NCBI RefSeq assembly: GCF_900111155.1
Contig: NZ_FOGG01000028.1
Coordinates: 1 to 60,679, forward strand
Reading direction: 5' to 3'
DNA length: 60,679 nucleotides
Source of the DNA: Pedobacter rhizosphaerae
GTDB lineage: Bacteria > Bacteroidota > Bacteroidia > Sphingobacteriales > Sphingobacteriaceae
Of the stretch, positions 52,642 through 60,679 are shown piece by piece (position 1 is the stretch's first letter; every line of letters starts with the position of its first letter). The translations under genes and the position numbers were made by a program. The notes below the pieces were generated by a model. That model saw nothing but the letters and a program-made list of their open reading frames with translations, had not been told where the DNA came from and ran no database searches.

Positions 52642-53724
52642 TTACAATTGAATCATATTAGCTGTTTTCACCGATTCATCGCATGCGAAAGCAATTCGCA
52701 AGCTGTTTATTGCATCTTCGGTTGCATCGGTAAGATCTAAATCTTTCTGAATTGTTTTCAAAAAGAAACGCTGTTCCCGGTTGCAGAGCTCCTGATGGTC
52801 GGGTTCATCTTTAAGATCTAAAAATTCATCGGGCTTAACAAATTCATCTTGAGCATTGAGTTGAGCATAATGCACCTTTATTGATTCTGTTTTAGTATGT
52901 GCATCAATATCATCAGAATTACCTGCTTTTGAAGCTTCTTTTGTCACTATAGAAACAGCACCCCTTGGTCCAAAAACGTCTTTTATAAAAAAGGCATTAT
53001 CACTTACCATAGGACCCCAGCCCGCTTCATACCAGCCTATGGAACCATCCTCAAATCTAATTTGAAGTTGCCCATAATTATAATTCCAATCAGGAATATC
53101 ATTGGTTAGCCTCGCCCCAATGGCACTTACCTGTATGGGCCTAGAGCGGGTCATTTGGCACATTACGTCGATATAATGCACTGCACAATCTACTATGGGA
53201 CTTAAGCTCTTCATGAGATTACGATGTACCGTCCATTTTGCGCCATGACTCTGTTGATTCAAATTCATACGCATTACCAATGGTTTCCCCATTTGCTGAG
53301 CAAGTTCTATAAACTTTTCCCAGGATGGATGGTAACGCAAAATGTAACCTACCACTAGTTTTTTGTTTGCTTTTTTTGCTGCTTCTGCCACACGAATAGC
53401 ACTTTCTACGGTATCTGCCAAAGGTTTTTCAATAAATACATGACATCCATTTTCAAAGGCTTTAACTGCAAAGGCTTCATGTGTATCTGGATAGGTAGAG
53501 ATACAGACTGCGTCAGGTTTGGTGGCCAGCATTGCTTCTTCAAAATCTGTAAATAGCGCATATGCGCCTCCTAATTTCTCATTTAACTTTTGCTTACTTT
53601 CACCTGTAGAAACGAGTCCGCAAATCTCAAAACCTGGCAGAGTGTGATAGGCAGTGGCATGTGAAGCGCCCATATTGCCACAACCCACAACTAAAACCCG
53701 TAAATTATTTTTTATATCTAACAT
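52642..53724 (-). CDS. Gfo/Idh/MocA-family oxidoreductase, cytoplasmic
   Basis: A 360-residue NAD(P)-dependent sugar oxidoreductase. The Rossmann motif VLVVGCGNMGASHATAYH is at residues 10-27, CISTYPDTHEAFA and the catalytic Lys in HVFIEKPLAD follow, and the C-terminal half is the usual beta-sheet domain. It lacks a signal peptide, unlike its two operon relatives, so it acts inside the cell, perhaps reducing imported 3-keto sugars. Starts 6 bases after the Tat-exported oxidoreductase gene. Confidence 0.9.
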   Translation of the reverse strand: MLDIKNNLRVLVVGCGNMGASHATAYHTLPGFEICGLVSTGESKQKLNEKLGGAYALFTDFEEAMLATKPDAVCISTYPDTHEAFAVKAFENGCHVFIEKPLADTVESAIRVAEAAKKANKKLVVGYILRYHPSWEKFIELAQQMGKPLVMRMNLNQQSHGAKWTVHRNLMKSLSPIVDCAVHYIDVMCQMTRSRPIQVSAIGARLTNDIPDWNYNYGQLQIRFEDGSIGWYEAGWGPMVSDNAFFIKDVFGPRGAVSIVTKEASKAGNSDDIDAHTKTESIKVHYAQLNAQDEFVKPDEFLDLKDEPDHQELCNREQRFFLKTIQKDLDLTDATEDAINSLRIAFACDESVKTANMIQL

Positions 53725-53730
53725 ATGTAA

Positions 53731-55188
53731 TTATACTCCTAAACTCCAGCCACTGCGATATTCTCTCTTCACAAACTGGTTTACTTCATCAAAATTAGTC
53801 ACTTTCAGGTTCTGTTTATCCCATAAAAGTTTAATGTCTCTACCCGGATAGGTAAAGCCCTTACCATTTGCTTTTGGTTTTTGGACATCAGTTCCGCGGA
53901 TAGCCAGATTTGCAATCAGCAAGGTTTCGGTAACCGGGCCTGCAATCTCAAATGGCGAGCTCAATTCTACTTTTCCATATCCTGCAATAGCTGCTTCTGC
54001 CCATTGCCAATAGTGACCGTCCACCCCTCCTTTTACCCGCTCTATTTTAGGTTTTACATGCACTTCGTTGGTTCTTGATAATGGTAGTAATCGTGGATTT
54101 GCGCCATAAACATCACACATCATCTTTCCTCTTGTACCTTCGAACAACACACCATTTGGACCAAAAGATTCATTCGGTGCTAATTCTTCAGGGCGTGCAG
54201 GTTTAATTCCACCATCCATCCAATGGATTTGCAGATTGCCTTTCGTTTTTTTCGTTTTCTCGAAAGTTAAAATTACGTGACTTGATGGCGGGCAACTATC
54301 TGGAAAATAGCCTCTTTTGAATTCATCAACATAGATGCTACCCACACTGCACTGCACGTCAATTGGTGTATCTAAGCCTAAAACGCGAATTGGCGGTTCA
54401 ATTAAATGGCAGCCCATATCTCCTATGGCCCCTGTTCCGTAATCCCACCAGCCTCTCCAGTTAAACGGAACCAATTTTTCTACATAAGGCTTAAAGGGTG
54501 CACTACCTAACCATAAATCCCAATCCAGTTCAGTAGGGATACTAGCACCACCGTTAGCAGGCCATAAGATTCCTTGTGGCCAGGAAGGCCGGTCAGTCCA
54601 GCAATAAACAGTATGAACCTTGCCGATTACGCCTGCGTTACACCAATCTTGCAGTTGCCTTACGCCATCACCAGATGCGCCTTGATTTCCCATCTGGGTA
54701 ACTACCTGATAGCGTTTTGCAGCTTCCGTAAGCTTACGGGCTTCGTAAATATCGTGCGTTAGCGGCTTTTCGACGTAAACATGCTTACCTAACTGCATGG
54801 CAGCCATAGCAATCATTGCGTGGTTATGATCGGGAGTAGAAACGACTACCCCATCAATATTCTTCCCTTCTTTTTCTAGCATTACGCGATAATCCTTGTA
54901 ATATTTAGCTTTAGGAAAGCTCTTTACGGAGTTGGCTGCTCTTCTATCATCCACATCGCATAAAAATGCGATCTCTGATTTTCCTCCTTTATAAATATTG
55001 GCCAGATTGCTCTGACCTTTACCGCCTACTCCAACACCGGCAACCATTAAACGATCGCTAGGAGCTAAAAAACCCTTTCCCAAAACGTGACGCGGCACAA
55101 TCATAAACCCTGCCGCTGCAATGGCTGTTGTTTTAATAAAATTTCTTCTCGAATTCAAATTGATTGAATCTTCTTTGTCTTCCATCAT
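53731..55188 (-). CDS. Gfo/Idh/MocA-family oxidoreductase with Tat signal
   Basis: A 485-residue protein. The N-terminus has a twin-arginine signal (SRRNFIKTTAIAAAGFMIVP, residues 13-32), meaning it is folded with its cofactor before export to the periplasm. Then come the Rossmann motif AGVGVGGKGQSNLANI, STPDHNHAMIAMAAM and the Lys in HVYVEKPLTHD. The large insertions after residue 180 are typical of Bacteroidota and Planctomycetes secreted members. Probably oxidises a glycoside. 56 bases downstream of the DUF1080 gene in one operon. Confidence 0.92.
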   Translation of the reverse strand: MMEDKEDSINLNSRRNFIKTTAIAAAGFMIVPRHVLGKGFLAPSDRLMVAGVGVGGKGQSNLANIYKGGKSEIAFLCDVDDRRAANSVKSFPKAKYYKDYRVMLEKEGKNIDGVVVSTPDHNHAMIAMAAMQLGKHVYVEKPLTHDIYEARKLTEAAKRYQVVTQMGNQGASGDGVRQLQDWCNAGVIGKVHTVYCWTDRPSWPQGILWPANGGASIPTELDWDLWLGSAPFKPYVEKLVPFNWRGWWDYGTGAIGDMGCHLIEPPIRVLGLDTPIDVQCSVGSIYVDEFKRGYFPDSCPPSSHVILTFEKTKKTKGNLQIHWMDGGIKPARPEELAPNESFGPNGVLFEGTRGKMMCDVYGANPRLLPLSRTNEVHVKPKIERVKGGVDGHYWQWAEAAIAGYGKVELSSPFEIAGPVTETLLIANLAIRGTDVQKPKANGKGFTYPGRDIKLLWDKQNLKVTNFDEVNQFVKREYRSGWSLGV

Positions 55189-55244
55189 ATTTTAATGCGC
55201 TAACAATATAATTTGGTTAAATCTTTATCTTATTCTGATTGTTG

Positions 55245-58200
55245 TTACTTCTTTTTACTTAGATCTTTAATGCGAATATTTCTAAACTGTAGTTCAGATC
55301 CATGTCCCAAAAAGCCGATATGGCCACTATCACGCAATAAGCCAGGATGCTGCTTTCCGTCTGCCGTACCATTTTTGCGTGCTGCTGTGATATCACCATC
55401 CAATATTACTTCGCCGTTAAGAATTACCTTAATTTTAGGTCCATTTACCACTACCTCTTGATAATTCCATTCGCCCACAGGCTTAAGAAAACCTCTTTTC
55501 GCGGGTAAGGTACCATAAACAGAACCATGGTATTGATATACATGTAAATCTTTATAAATCGGAGCTTCGTTGTCTAAAATCTGCAATTCCATTCCGGTAT
55601 AAGCAGCATCACCCTCTAATGGCGCTCGAATTCCCAAGCCATTGTTGGCTCCTGGAGTAAGTTGAAATTCGAATCGAAAAATAAAATCACTAAACTCCTC
55701 TTTTGTAAATAGGTTCCCACCAGAGCCCTTGCCCGGTTTAGGGCGTATGGCCAAGTTGCCATCTTCTATAGAATAATCAACTGTATTGCCTGTCCATTGG
55801 TGCATATTGGTTCCATCAAACAGCACTTTGTAGCCCTCTTTCCTTTCTTTCGTACTTAACTCAAAGGGTTTAACTCTTGGAATTTCTCGGATATACAAGT
55901 CACGGTAAACTACTGGTGAGCCGTGTGCTTGCAATTCAATTTGCTCTTCTGCAAAGATGGGTAAAGTTCTATCCCAGTAGTTTTCAAGGATGATGTTATC
56001 AGTTACCAGTTGTCCGTTAAGGTAAACGGTTACCCGGTCTCCTTTCATCAGAATCCTAAAAGTATTCCACTCATCAATCTTATTATCAGCTACTTTTAAT
56101 GGTTTACTTTCGTTGGCCTGGTTGTTATATAATCCCCCTGAACCTACCTGTGCACCTACTTTTGTTCTGGCGTTATCCCAAATCTGCACTTGAGGAGTGC
56201 CGCGTAAATAGATTCCGGCATCTCCCTCTCCTTTTTTATCATCAACAATTTTCCAATCTACCAACATTTCGAAATCGCCGTACTTTTTGATGGTGGCTAA
56301 ATTATTGCCTTTCCCCACAAACTGAAGCTCGCCATTTACAGGTTTCCAGTTGTTCTGAGCTTCAGCATCTGCTTTTTCCTGAGCCGTAGCCAGCATTTTT
56401 GAATCCATTTTAGCCCGTTTAATTGGATCTGCAACCAGGCCTTTCCATCCGGTTAAATTTTTTCCATTAAACATGGATACAAATCCTTCTCCGGCTTTCA
56501 TTTCTGCGATATACTTGCGCATACCTTCTTTTTGGTAACCGCTATCTGGGCCTGTAATTACTGAAATCGTTTTATTTAAGAGCATTTTAACCAGATCACC
56601 ATTGTATTCTCCTGCTAGCGTAATGTTCATTACTGCCTGGGCAGCAGCTTGCTGTAATTTATTGTCATCAAGGTACTTGCCGGCAAAAATAATGGCGTTC
56701 AGACATTTTGATTCCTGTAAATCTTTAAGGATCTGTTGCTTCTGTTCTACCGTTTGAGCTACTTCCATTGCATTTCTGAGTAGTAGAAGCTTCTGCTCGG
56801 GGGTGTCTTTACCATCTCTGATTAATTTAAGGTATCCTTTCAAAGAATTGTCCAGAAAAGAAGTGTTTTTAGTTTCTCTTGCTATACGGATGAGTTCAGC
56901 AGAAGCCGAAGCATCTTTCCAGGAGGCCAGAGCCTCTACGGCAGCTTTTTGTGTAATATCATTACCAGAGCGATATGCATGGATTACAGCGGCTAGTGCC
57001 TGGTCTCCACCCAAGCTTGCTAAAACTTTATAAAACAAGTATTTTTTAGCATCTGGTGCTGTATTTATTTGCTGGAGAACAGTTTGTACTGTTGCGGCAT
57101 TATTTTGGTCACCGCCACTTACAGCTGAAATGATTGCTTTTTGAACTGCTTTTTCATTGTCACCAGTATTTTCGTTAAGCAAAGTAAATAACTGAGGTAA
57201 GTTATTGGCAACCACCACTGAACTTAATGCAGAAAAGGCAGCCTTATTTACTTCAGGATTTTTATTTTTCAACTGGTTATAAACGGCATCCACTTGTGTA
57301 TTTGCAGCTCGGGAAGCTAAAAGATTAAGTAAGGCGATTTGTGAAGCCGGTTTTGCAGCAGGGATAGCTTTTGCAATTTGCTCGGTAATGCTGGTTCCTC
57401 TCATCCGTTTAATGGCATTGGAAACATCCTGAATAGTGGCGCTGTCTCCTTTGCTCATTAATTTCAGAAAATCTCCAAGCACTTTATCCTGTCCGATATT
57501 AACTGATGCATTTATGGCACTGCGTTTAACTTTTGGGTTTTTATTTTTATACTGTTTAACGATTGCATTTAAGGCATCCTCCGCAGGTACTTGTCCCAGC
57601 ATATCAATAATATCGGCTTTGATCTCGTCATCGGCCTTATTCATTGTCGTAATCCATGCACCTGTATTATTCGTATTCACATAGGGTATAGCAAATTTTA
57701 CAGCCGCTTTCCGATACTCCATATTAGGATCTTTGGCGGCTGTTAATAGCAATGTCTGGTTGTTGTCAGTAGCCTGAATCCACAATTTTAGTGCAGCCGT
57801 ATGCACATCAGTAAGATCCTCAGATTGGGTTTTAGCCCAAATACTTTCTGCAATTTTAGCTGCAAGGGGCTTATTCCCTTTTTGGAGCATTTCATTACCA
57901 TAAATGAGATAACTGGAAACTGCATTGGTATTTTCATATTTGTATCCAGCTTTTTCCGCTGCTGTTGCTAATATATTTTCAGATGCGGGATCAGCTATAT
58001 AAGCTAAACTATATAGTGCAATTTTGGCGGTATGCGCATCAGCATTAGTAAGAATTGACTGGATGGGTTGTGCAGCCTGTGGATACCGTGCGTCTCCCAA
58101 AGCTTCAATTATCGACAAACGTGCCTGACCGCTGGCTTTCCCCAAGCCATTAAGAAGCATAGCCTTTGAAGTTGATGTATTGATTTTTGCCAATGCACGG

Positions 58201-58661
58201 GCAGCCGGATCGGCTAAAAGATTATCATTCAGATAGCCACCCAAACAATTAACCGCATCATCATTACCGATTAAATCGAACTGACTGATTATGAAAGCTT
58301 TATTTTGAGGGTCTGTTAGTTTTTGCAAGGCTTTGCAATAGGCGTTTATGCTCATCTTTCTCAGGTTTTCCTGTCCCGTTTGTGTGGCATAGGCGGAAAA
58401 GCCACCAACAGTGTACTCAATAAGAGAATTGTTTCCTTTACCGGGGGCTGTAAGTCCTGAAATCAGTTGTGCATATCCATCTTCTCCCAGATTGGCAATA
58501 TCCTGCATATTGCTTTTTAATAGTTTAGCATCTTTTGCAGGCATTTGCGCCAATAAATCAGCTATGCGTGTAGTGATTGTTCGTTCATCTTTTTTTTCCT
58601 GACTATAAGCCAGATTCTGAAGTAGCATGGTTGCTAACAGAATAAGAAATATTTTTTTCAT
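55245..58661 (-). CDS. HEAT-repeat protein with two DUF1080 (3-keto-disaccharide hydrolase) domains
   Basis: A 1138-residue secreted protein (signal MKKIFLILLATMLLQNLAYS). Residues about 25-715 are tandem HEAT-like helical repeats (NPKVKRSAINASVNIG, NPEVNKAAFSALSSVV). Two concanavalin-like DUF1080 domains follow at about 725-930 (FVSMFNGKNLTGWKG, DAGIYLRGTPQVQIWD) and 940-1138 (YKVLFDGTNMHQWTG, NNGLGIRAPLEGD, GMELQILDNE). DUF1080 proteins include 3-keto-disaccharide and 3-keto-glycoside hydrolases/lyases. Fusion with a long HEAT array suggests binding to a polymer or partner. Flanked by exported oxidoreductases that could make its 3-keto substrates. Confidence 0.88.
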   Translation of the reverse strand: MKKIFLILLATMLLQNLAYSQEKKDERTITTRIADLLAQMPAKDAKLLKSNMQDIANLGEDGYAQLISGLTAPGKGNNSLIEYTVGGFSAYATQTGQENLRKMSINAYCKALQKLTDPQNKAFIISQFDLIGNDDAVNCLGGYLNDNLLADPAARALAKINTSTSKAMLLNGLGKASGQARLSIIEALGDARYPQAAQPIQSILTNADAHTAKIALYSLAYIADPASENILATAAEKAGYKYENTNAVSSYLIYGNEMLQKGNKPLAAKIAESIWAKTQSEDLTDVHTAALKLWIQATDNNQTLLLTAAKDPNMEYRKAAVKFAIPYVNTNNTGAWITTMNKADDEIKADIIDMLGQVPAEDALNAIVKQYKNKNPKVKRSAINASVNIGQDKVLGDFLKLMSKGDSATIQDVSNAIKRMRGTSITEQIAKAIPAAKPASQIALLNLLASRAANTQVDAVYNQLKNKNPEVNKAAFSALSSVVVANNLPQLFTLLNENTGDNEKAVQKAIISAVSGGDQNNAATVQTVLQQINTAPDAKKYLFYKVLASLGGDQALAAVIHAYRSGNDITQKAAVEALASWKDASASAELIRIARETKNTSFLDNSLKGYLKLIRDGKDTPEQKLLLLRNAMEVAQTVEQKQQILKDLQESKCLNAIIFAGKYLDDNKLQQAAAQAVMNITLAGEYNGDLVKMLLNKTISVITGPDSGYQKEGMRKYIAEMKAGEGFVSMFNGKNLTGWKGLVADPIKRAKMDSKMLATAQEKADAEAQNNWKPVNGELQFVGKGNNLATIKKYGDFEMLVDWKIVDDKKGEGDAGIYLRGTPQVQIWDNARTKVGAQVGSGGLYNNQANESKPLKVADNKIDEWNTFRILMKGDRVTVYLNGQLVTDNIILENYWDRTLPIFAEEQIELQAHGSPVVYRDLYIREIPRVKPFELSTKERKEGYKVLFDGTNMHQWTGNTVDYSIEDGNLAIRPKPGKGSGGNLFTKEEFSDFIFRFEFQLTPGANNGLGIRAPLEGDAAYTGMELQILDNEAPIYKDLHVYQYHGSVYGTLPAKRGFLKPVGEWNYQEVVVNGPKIKVILNGEVILDGDITAARKNGTADGKQHPGLLRDSGHIGFLGHGSELQFRNIRIKDLSKKK

Positions 58662-58698
58662 TATTAGATTGATATAGAATGAAGTGCTGATAGTTAAA

Positions 58699-59979
58699 TT
58701 AAATAGAGAAAGGTGCCCGCATAACCGGATTAATGAGCCTGTTTGCTGCTTCATCGCCTATAAATTCCTGTTTTACGGGATCAAACTTTAAGGATCCGCC
58801 TAGTCTTAGGGCGATTAATCCCATGTTTACAATGTTGCATGATCGATGTCCATTCTCCTCATTTAAGGCAAATTTCTCTCTGTTTTTAACTGATTCTACA
58901 AAATCTGTCATTTGTGGTAATGGATCGGGAAAGGCGGCGAGCTTTCTCTCTAAACCAGGAATATCAGATTTGAAGCCTGGATAGAGCTTTCCCTTTGGGC
59001 CTTCAATATAAGGCACGTTTTTGTCTTTGCCTTCACCATCTAATATGATCTGACAACCATCTGCATAAGTGTAGGTAATCCTTCTCCAGGTACCAACAGC
59101 ATCAGTATGTTGCTGCGGTGCATCTATTTCAACCGAAACCGGGCTGGTATCATCTTTACCCAGGAAATATTGAATAGGATCAATATAATGCTGTCCCATG
59201 TCGCTTAATCCACCACCATCATAGTCCCAATATCCTCTAAAAGTTTGATGTACGCGGTGTTCATTATAAGGTTTATATGGTGCCGGCCCCAACCACATAT
59301 CGTAATCCAATTCCGGAGGAACAGGTTGGGGAGCTAAGTTATCTTTTCCTACCCAATAAAATTTCCAATCGTAGCCGGTATGTTTACCTACTGTTACTTT
59401 TAATGGCCAACCCAACAAACCACTATCTACCAACTTTTTGATTGGCTTTACTGTTGTACCCATACCATAGAAAACATCCTTAAAGCGAAACCAGGTATTT
59501 AAACGGAACATTCTGCCATGCTTTTGAATGGCTTCTACTACCCTTTTTCCCTCGCCTATAGTGTGTGTCATTGGTTTTTCGCACCACACGTCCTTTCCTG
59601 CATTTGCTGCCTCAACAGCCATAACGCCATGCCAGTGTGGAGGAGTTGCAATGTGAACGATGTCTACCTCAGGGAGTTTTATGAGGTCACGATAGTCACC
59701 GAAAGTTTTGACGCCTTTATCAAGCATAGCTGCTGCCTGGCTCAAATGTCTTTTATCTACATCACAAATAGCCACCACCTGGGTGCCATCATAGCTAAAG
59801 TGGCCTCTGCCCATTGATCCAACGCCAATTACAGCTTTAGTCAGCTTATCGCTGGGTGCAATAAATCCGGTTCCTCCAAGCACGTATCTGGGTACAATAG
59901 TGAATGCGGCTAGCCCTACAGCCGACTTTTTTATAAAATCTCTGCGGGAACTGTGGTTCTCAGTTGGTTTAGTTTTCAT
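58699..59979 (-). CDS. Gfo/Idh/MocA-family oxidoreductase with Tat signal
   Basis: A 426-residue periplasmic sugar oxidoreductase. Twin-arginine signal SSRRDFIKKSAVGLAAF (residues 10-26), Rossmann motif AVIGVGSMGRGHF, ATPPHWHGVMAVEAA and the active-site Lys in DVWCEKPMTHT. The region YWDYDGGGLSDMGQHYIDPI is characteristic of this exported subfamily. First gene of the four-gene minus-strand operon; 37 bases before the HEAT/DUF1080 gene. A LacI-type palindrome lies 82 bases upstream. Confidence 0.92.
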   Translation of the reverse strand: MKTKPTENHSSRRDFIKKSAVGLAAFTIVPRYVLGGTGFIAPSDKLTKAVIGVGSMGRGHFSYDGTQVVAICDVDKRHLSQAAAMLDKGVKTFGDYRDLIKLPEVDIVHIATPPHWHGVMAVEAANAGKDVWCEKPMTHTIGEGKRVVEAIQKHGRMFRLNTWFRFKDVFYGMGTTVKPIKKLVDSGLLGWPLKVTVGKHTGYDWKFYWVGKDNLAPQPVPPELDYDMWLGPAPYKPYNEHRVHQTFRGYWDYDGGGLSDMGQHYIDPIQYFLGKDDTSPVSVEIDAPQQHTDAVGTWRRITYTYADGCQIILDGEGKDKNVPYIEGPKGKLYPGFKSDIPGLERKLAAFPDPLPQMTDFVESVKNREKFALNEENGHRSCNIVNMGLIALRLGGSLKFDPVKQEFIGDEAANRLINPVMRAPFSI

Positions 59980-60060
59980 GTTACGGGATGTGATATTTGG
60001 TTACCTTAGGTTAAATAAAAATAACGGAGAAGGTTTAGTAAAGCAAGTTAAAAAGATACA

Positions 60061-60070
60061 CAAACGTTTG
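60061..60070. promoter_or_regulatory. LacI-operator-like palindrome
   Basis: CAAACGTTTG is a perfect 10-base palindrome with the central CG and AAACGTTT core common in LacI-family operators. It lies 82-91 bases upstream of the first gene of the sugar operon. No LacI-type gene is in the window, so the assignment is inference. Confidence 0.35.
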
Positions 60071-60354
60071 ACTAATGTTATTGTTACTCAACAAGCTATC
60101 GCTCCTGAACCTAATTGTATTGTTTTTTGTGAGGAGTAAGAAAGGATTTAATGTGATCTATCACTATGTTTTGATAGTGTAGTTATTGCAAAACGGCCCT
60201 GCTACAAGCAAAATCCAGCTATAACTATTTTAAGAAGGACCCCAAAAAAGAGTCCGAATCATAAAGATCGGTTGTTAACCCTGAGCTTCATGATATAAAC
60301 GGGGAGGCTCAACATGACAGATTCGATGGAAATTTAATTGATGAGACAATGCAT

Positions 60355-60433
60355 CGAGTAGGAAGATAGGGATTAGTTCCCTACCTGTCCTCTCACACCA
60401 CTGTACGTACCGTTCGGTATACAGCGGTTTGCT
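60355..60433 (-). ncRNA. group II intron 3' end (domains V and VI)
   Basis: On the minus strand, AGC followed by CCGCTGTATACCGAACGGTA and CGTACAGTGGTGTG forms the domain V hairpin with the catalytic AGC triad and the GAAC-type tetraloop region; this is close to the usual bacterial sequence. Domain VI follows (GAGGACAGGTAGGGAA / CTAATCCCTATCTTCC) with an unpaired A candidate for branching. The intron 3' end is near 60355. It lies directly after the maturase stop codon. Confidence 0.75.
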
Positions 60434-60679
60434 AGAATAACTTCGTTTGGTGTGTCGTTTTCCAATAGTAATAATTAGCGAATCCATCTAATCCCAGACC
60501 AGTGAAGAACTTTTTGTCCAGAGTTGTAAGTAGTATTGGGCTGTTTGCAGACCTGCAATATCCCTTGCGGGTATTGGCTAATTGGTAAGCCCTTGATTTC
60601 CCTACGCCCATTTCCATCAGGTTTCTTGCTCTACCCTTTATACTCTTCCATTGTTTCCACAGAACAATCCGCAACCGGG
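60432..60679 (-). CDS. ltrA: group II intron reverse transcriptase/maturase, C-terminal part (runs off the window)
   Basis: The frame is open from the window edge to TAG at 60432, about 81 residues. LRIVLWKQWKSIKGRARNL, YQLANTRKGYCRSANSPIL and LTTLDKKFFTGLGL match the C-terminal maturase-specific domain of group-II-intron proteins (usually RMCIWKQWK...NTRKGYWRIANSPIL). There is no HNH domain after it. The rest of the protein and the intron 5' part lie outside the window. Its stop codon overlaps the AGC triad of domain V. Confidence 0.85.
   Translation of the reverse strand, partial: RLRIVLWKQWKSIKGRARNLMEMGVGKSRAYQLANTRKGYCRSANSPILLTTLDKKFFTGLGLDGFANYYYWKTTHQTKLF

Noticed and set aside
59900..60139. 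79-codon plus-strand frame opposite the Tat signal of the first oxidoreductase
   Set aside because: Shadow of the Gfo/Idh gene and its promoter; no coding features.
60275..60487. 70-codon minus-strand frame across the intron 3' end
   Set aside because: It runs through domains V and VI of the group II intron and into flanking DNA; not a protein gene.

Overview
The window looks like chromosomal DNA of a Bacteroidota bacterium close to Pedobacter/Sphingobacteriaceae. The reasons are the AT-rich composition, the near absence of Shine-Dalgarno sequences, several TAnnTTTG-type -7 boxes, and the gene content: LytTR two-component pair, PIN-PhoH, DUF4442, GH130, Tat-exported Gfo/Idh/MocA oxidoreductases with DUF1080 proteins, and the small protein often mislabelled PRPP synthetase. 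Mobile DNA lies at both edges: the C-terminal part of an IS4-family transposase on the left, and the maturase end plus domain V/VI of a group II intron on the right.

Layout. 0.5-3 kb: a lipoprotein, a classical SDR and an AraC regulator. 3-7.8 kb (minus strand): an electrophile/oxidant-response cluster of a Crp/Fnr regulator, YceI, a 4-OT tautomerase, an SDR without the catalytic Tyr, a frameshifted nitronate monooxygenase, Ohr and a secreted cupin; two Crp-like palindromes sit in front of yceI. 8-13.7 kb: a secreted polysaccharide-lyase-like lipoprotein, phosphoglucomutase/phosphomannomutase, then aspartokinase and diaminopimelate decarboxylase with two tiny antisense-oriented membrane-protein genes between them. 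13.7-23 kb: mostly housekeeping genes (acyl-CoA dehydrogenase, FolB, FAD-linked oxidase, thioesterase, Hsp20, LD-carboxypeptidase), a decayed GxxExxY gene, and a 0.65 kb block of tandem hairpin repeats.

23-36 kb: a small minus-strand transcription unit (53-codon ORF, tRNA-like cloverleaf, terminator), a DEAD-box-like protein with degenerate catalytic motifs, then an LtaS-like phosphotransferase divergent from an OmpR-type response regulator, histidine kinase and PAP2 phosphatase. The divergent region carries an outer-membrane-barrel remnant and three pairs of repeats at 11-bp spacing that look like regulator sites. A LytS/LytTR pair, PhoH and an MFS exporter follow. 36-51 kb: gyrA (aromatic residue at the quinolone position equivalent to E. 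coli 87), a duplicated secreted TPR protein, GNAT, hemF, MFS, small proteins, an AlbA-domain protein, an internally deleted MATE transporter, GH130, a GAF histidine kinase, a metallophosphoesterase and DUF763.

52.6-60 kb: a minus-strand carbohydrate operon with three Gfo/Idh/MocA oxidoreductases (two with Tat signals) and a 1138-residue HEAT-repeat protein carrying two DUF1080 (3-keto-disaccharide hydrolase) domains. It probably oxidises glycosides at C3 and cleaves the 3-keto products, and a LacI-operator-like palindrome lies upstream.

I see no CRISPR array, phage, conjugative element or complete defence system. The most unusual items are the minus-strand unit near 23.4 kb, the 11-bp repeats around the LtaS/RR divergent promoter, the covarying palindromic repeat family, the tandem hairpin block at 20 kb, and several recently decayed genes.
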